Shown: positions 6,575 through 7,057 of the stretch, piece after piece
How positions within the stretch are numbered: the stretch's first letter is position 1
Layout of the letters: each line of letters opens with the position of its first letter
Assembly (NCBI GenBank): GCA_002339085.1
Contig: DDDX01000039.1
Span: 1 to 7,057, forward strand
DNA length: 7,057 nt
From: Cellvibrionales bacterium UBA1969
Lineage (GTDB): Bacteria; Pseudomonadota; Gammaproteobacteria; Pseudomonadales; UBA7434
Direction: 5' to 3'
Notes under the pieces: generated by a model
What the model was told of the DNA's origin: nothing
What the model saw: only the letters and a program-made list of their open reading frames with translations
Database searches by the model: none
Program-made: the position numbers and the translations under genes

Positions 6575-6612
6575 CGCTTGTGAAAGTCCTAACGGCTAAT
6601 CGCCGCTAAGCG
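6575..6612 (+). other. Stem-loop in the tRNA operon leader
   Basis: CGCTT (6575-6579) can pair with AAGCG (6608-6612), enclosing a small CGGC/GCCG hairpin (6593-6596, 6602-6605). It would lie at the very 5' end of the primary transcript and might be part of the leader removed by processing. Short stems such as these can occur by chance. Confidence 0.25.
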
Positions 6613-6635
6613 ACCAGATAAGCATTCTCAAATAT

Positions 6636-6712
6636 GGCAAGGTAGCTCAGTTGGTTAGAGCACATCACTCATAATGATGGGGTCGCAAGTTCGAATCTCG
6701 CCGTAGCCACCA
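6636..6712 (+). tRNA. tRNA-Met(CAU), elongator type, with mismatched acceptor stem
   Basis: This is a 77-base tRNA with encoded CCA. D stem GCTC/GAGC, anticodon stem CATCA/TGATG and loop CTCATAA (anticodon CAT at 6670-6672) match the E. coli elongator Met tRNA as I remember it, not the initiator (no GGG/CCC anticodon stem) or the lysidine-modified Ile tRNA. The acceptor GGCAAGG (6636-6642) pairs poorly with CGTAGCC (6702-6708): A6639 faces A6705 and G6641 faces G6703. The expected 5' arm would be GGCTACG, so both changes are transversions to the complementary base. The A-C pair in the T stem (6687, 6699) appears also in the E. coli gene and is probably harmless. It may be a weakened or non-functional gene, or carry sequence errors. 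Confidence 0.85.
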
Positions 6713-6747
6713 ATTCTCTATTGTCTCTTTTAGGAAAGTCTAGCTGC

Positions 6748-6832
6748 GCGGAAGTGGTGGAATTGGTAGACACGCTGGATTTAGGTTCCAGTGCTTCACG
6801 GCGTGAGAGTTCAAGTCTCTCCTTCCGCACCA
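6748..6832 (+). tRNA. tRNA-Leu(UAG), copy 1
   Basis: This is an 85-base class II tRNA with a long variable arm and encoded CCA. The acceptor GCGGAAG (6748-6754) pairs fully with CTTCCGC (6822-6828), the discriminator is A6829, and the T stem GAGAG/CTCTC is perfect. Anticodon stem CTGGA/TCCAG (starting at 6775) encloses TTTAGGT, which puts anticodon TAG at 6782-6784. It reads CUN codons, mainly CUA. It corresponds to leuW of the E. coli metT operon. Confidence 0.97.
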
Positions 6833-6836
6833 CGAC

Positions 6837-6912
6837 TGGGGTATAGCCAAGTTGGTAAGGCAGCGGGTTTTGATCCCGCCATTCATAGGTTCGAGTCCTG
6901 TTACCCCAGCCA
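6837..6912 (+). tRNA. tRNA-Gln(UUG), cluster copy 1
   Basis: This is a 76-base cloverleaf with encoded CCA. The acceptor TGGGGTA (6837-6843) pairs with TACCCCA (6902-6908), and the discriminator is G6909. Anticodon stem GCGGG/CCCGC encloses TTTTGAT, with anticodon TTG at 6870-6872. The T stem ATAGG/CCTGT has one G-U. It lies only four bases after tRNA-Leu, so the two must be processed from one transcript. It differs from the tRNA-Gln before prs in the acceptor, D-loop and T-stem. Confidence 0.97.
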
Positions 6913-6947
6913 TTCTTTTTTGAATGACTATTATAGCTAGCGTCTAC

Positions 6948-7032
6948 GCGGAAGTGGTGGAATTGGTAGACACGCTGGATTTAGGTTCCAGTGCTTCACG
7001 GCGTGAGAGTTCAAGTCTCTCCTTCCGCACCA
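6948..7032 (+). tRNA. tRNA-Leu(UAG), copy 2
   Basis: All 85 bases are identical to the tRNA-Leu starting at 6748, exactly 200 bases downstream, with the anticodon TAG at 6982-6984. It follows the first tRNA-Gln by 35 bases and precedes the next by two. No terminator lies in between, so it belongs to the same transcript. Confidence 0.97.
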
Positions 7033-7034
7033 TT

Positions 7035-7057
7035 TGGGGTATAGCCAAGTTGGTAAG
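7035..7057 (+). tRNA. tRNA-Gln(UUG), cluster copy 2, cut by the window end
   Basis: The first 23 bases match the tRNA-Gln at 6837 exactly, through the acceptor 5' arm and the D arm, and then the window ends. The anticodon is not visible; the Gln identity is inferred from this identity and the repeated Leu-Gln order. Confidence 0.85.

Larger units (their letters stand above)
6748..7057 (+). repeat. Tandem Leu-Gln tRNA duplication, about 200-base unit
   Basis: The Leu-Gln pair at 6748-6912 recurs from 6948. The Leu genes are identical over 85 bases, and the visible 23 bases of Gln are identical as well. The spacers are not conserved: the Leu-Gln gap is CGAC in the first unit and TT in the second, and the 35-base spacers before each Leu differ except for short pieces such as CTAGC. 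This pattern fits an old duplication with the tRNA sequences kept identical by selection or gene conversion. Confidence 0.9.

Noticed and set aside
6687..6699. A-C mismatch in the T stem of tRNA-Met as a further defect
   Set aside because: The E. coli elongator tRNA-Met, as I recall it, has the same A-C opposition at this pair, so it is probably a normal trait.
6748..7057. Repeats at the right end as a CRISPR array or mobile-element attachment repeats
   Set aside because: The repeats are complete tRNA genes with CCA ends and cloverleaf pairing; there is no integrase and no spacer regularity.

Overview
The window is a chromosomal housekeeping segment from a gammaproteobacterium with moderate base composition. 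The gene order (TPR protein, lolB, ispE, tRNA-Gln, prs, rplY, pth, ychF, tRNA cluster) is the one known from Pseudomonas and related marine or environmental gammaproteobacteria. In E. coli the same block is partly rearranged, with rplY elsewhere. Genus and species cannot be told from the sequence alone. All protein genes are on the + strand. There is no transposase, integrase, phage gene, CRISPR array or toxin-antitoxin pair.

Left part (1-2885): a TPR-repeat protein, probably cut by the window edge, then lolB (outer-membrane lipoprotein receptor) and ispE (isoprenoid precursor kinase). These three are translationally coupled, because each stop codon overlaps the next start by one base. A tRNA-Gln(UUG) follows 28 bases after ispE, with a weak terminator-like hairpin behind it.

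Middle part (2886-4735): prs (PRPP synthase, GTG start) and rplY (ribosomal protein L25, long CTC form). About 105 bases separate them and hold several inverted repeats. Two of these are mutually exclusive with a third, and a further stem-loop lies just upstream of the rplY ribosome binding site. This is the best candidate in the window for an undescribed regulatory element. A 14-bp hairpin follows rplY.

Right part (4736-7057): pth (peptidyl-tRNA hydrolase) and ychF (translation-associated ATPase) form a tight pair. A textbook stable-RNA promoter with a GC-rich discriminator then drives a tRNA cluster: Met(CAU), Leu(UAG), Gln(UUG), Leu(UAG), Gln(UUG), the last one cut by the window end. The cluster resembles the E. 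coli metT-leuW-glnU operon but has a tandem Leu-Gln duplication. The tRNA-Met gene has two mismatched acceptor-stem pairs, which is the oddest single feature here.

Most of the genes serve translation (L25, Pth, YchF, tRNAs) or central precursor supply (PRPP, isoprenoids). I found no convincing novel protein system. The points of interest are RNA-level: the aberrant tRNA-Met, the competing hairpins before rplY, and the tRNA duplication.
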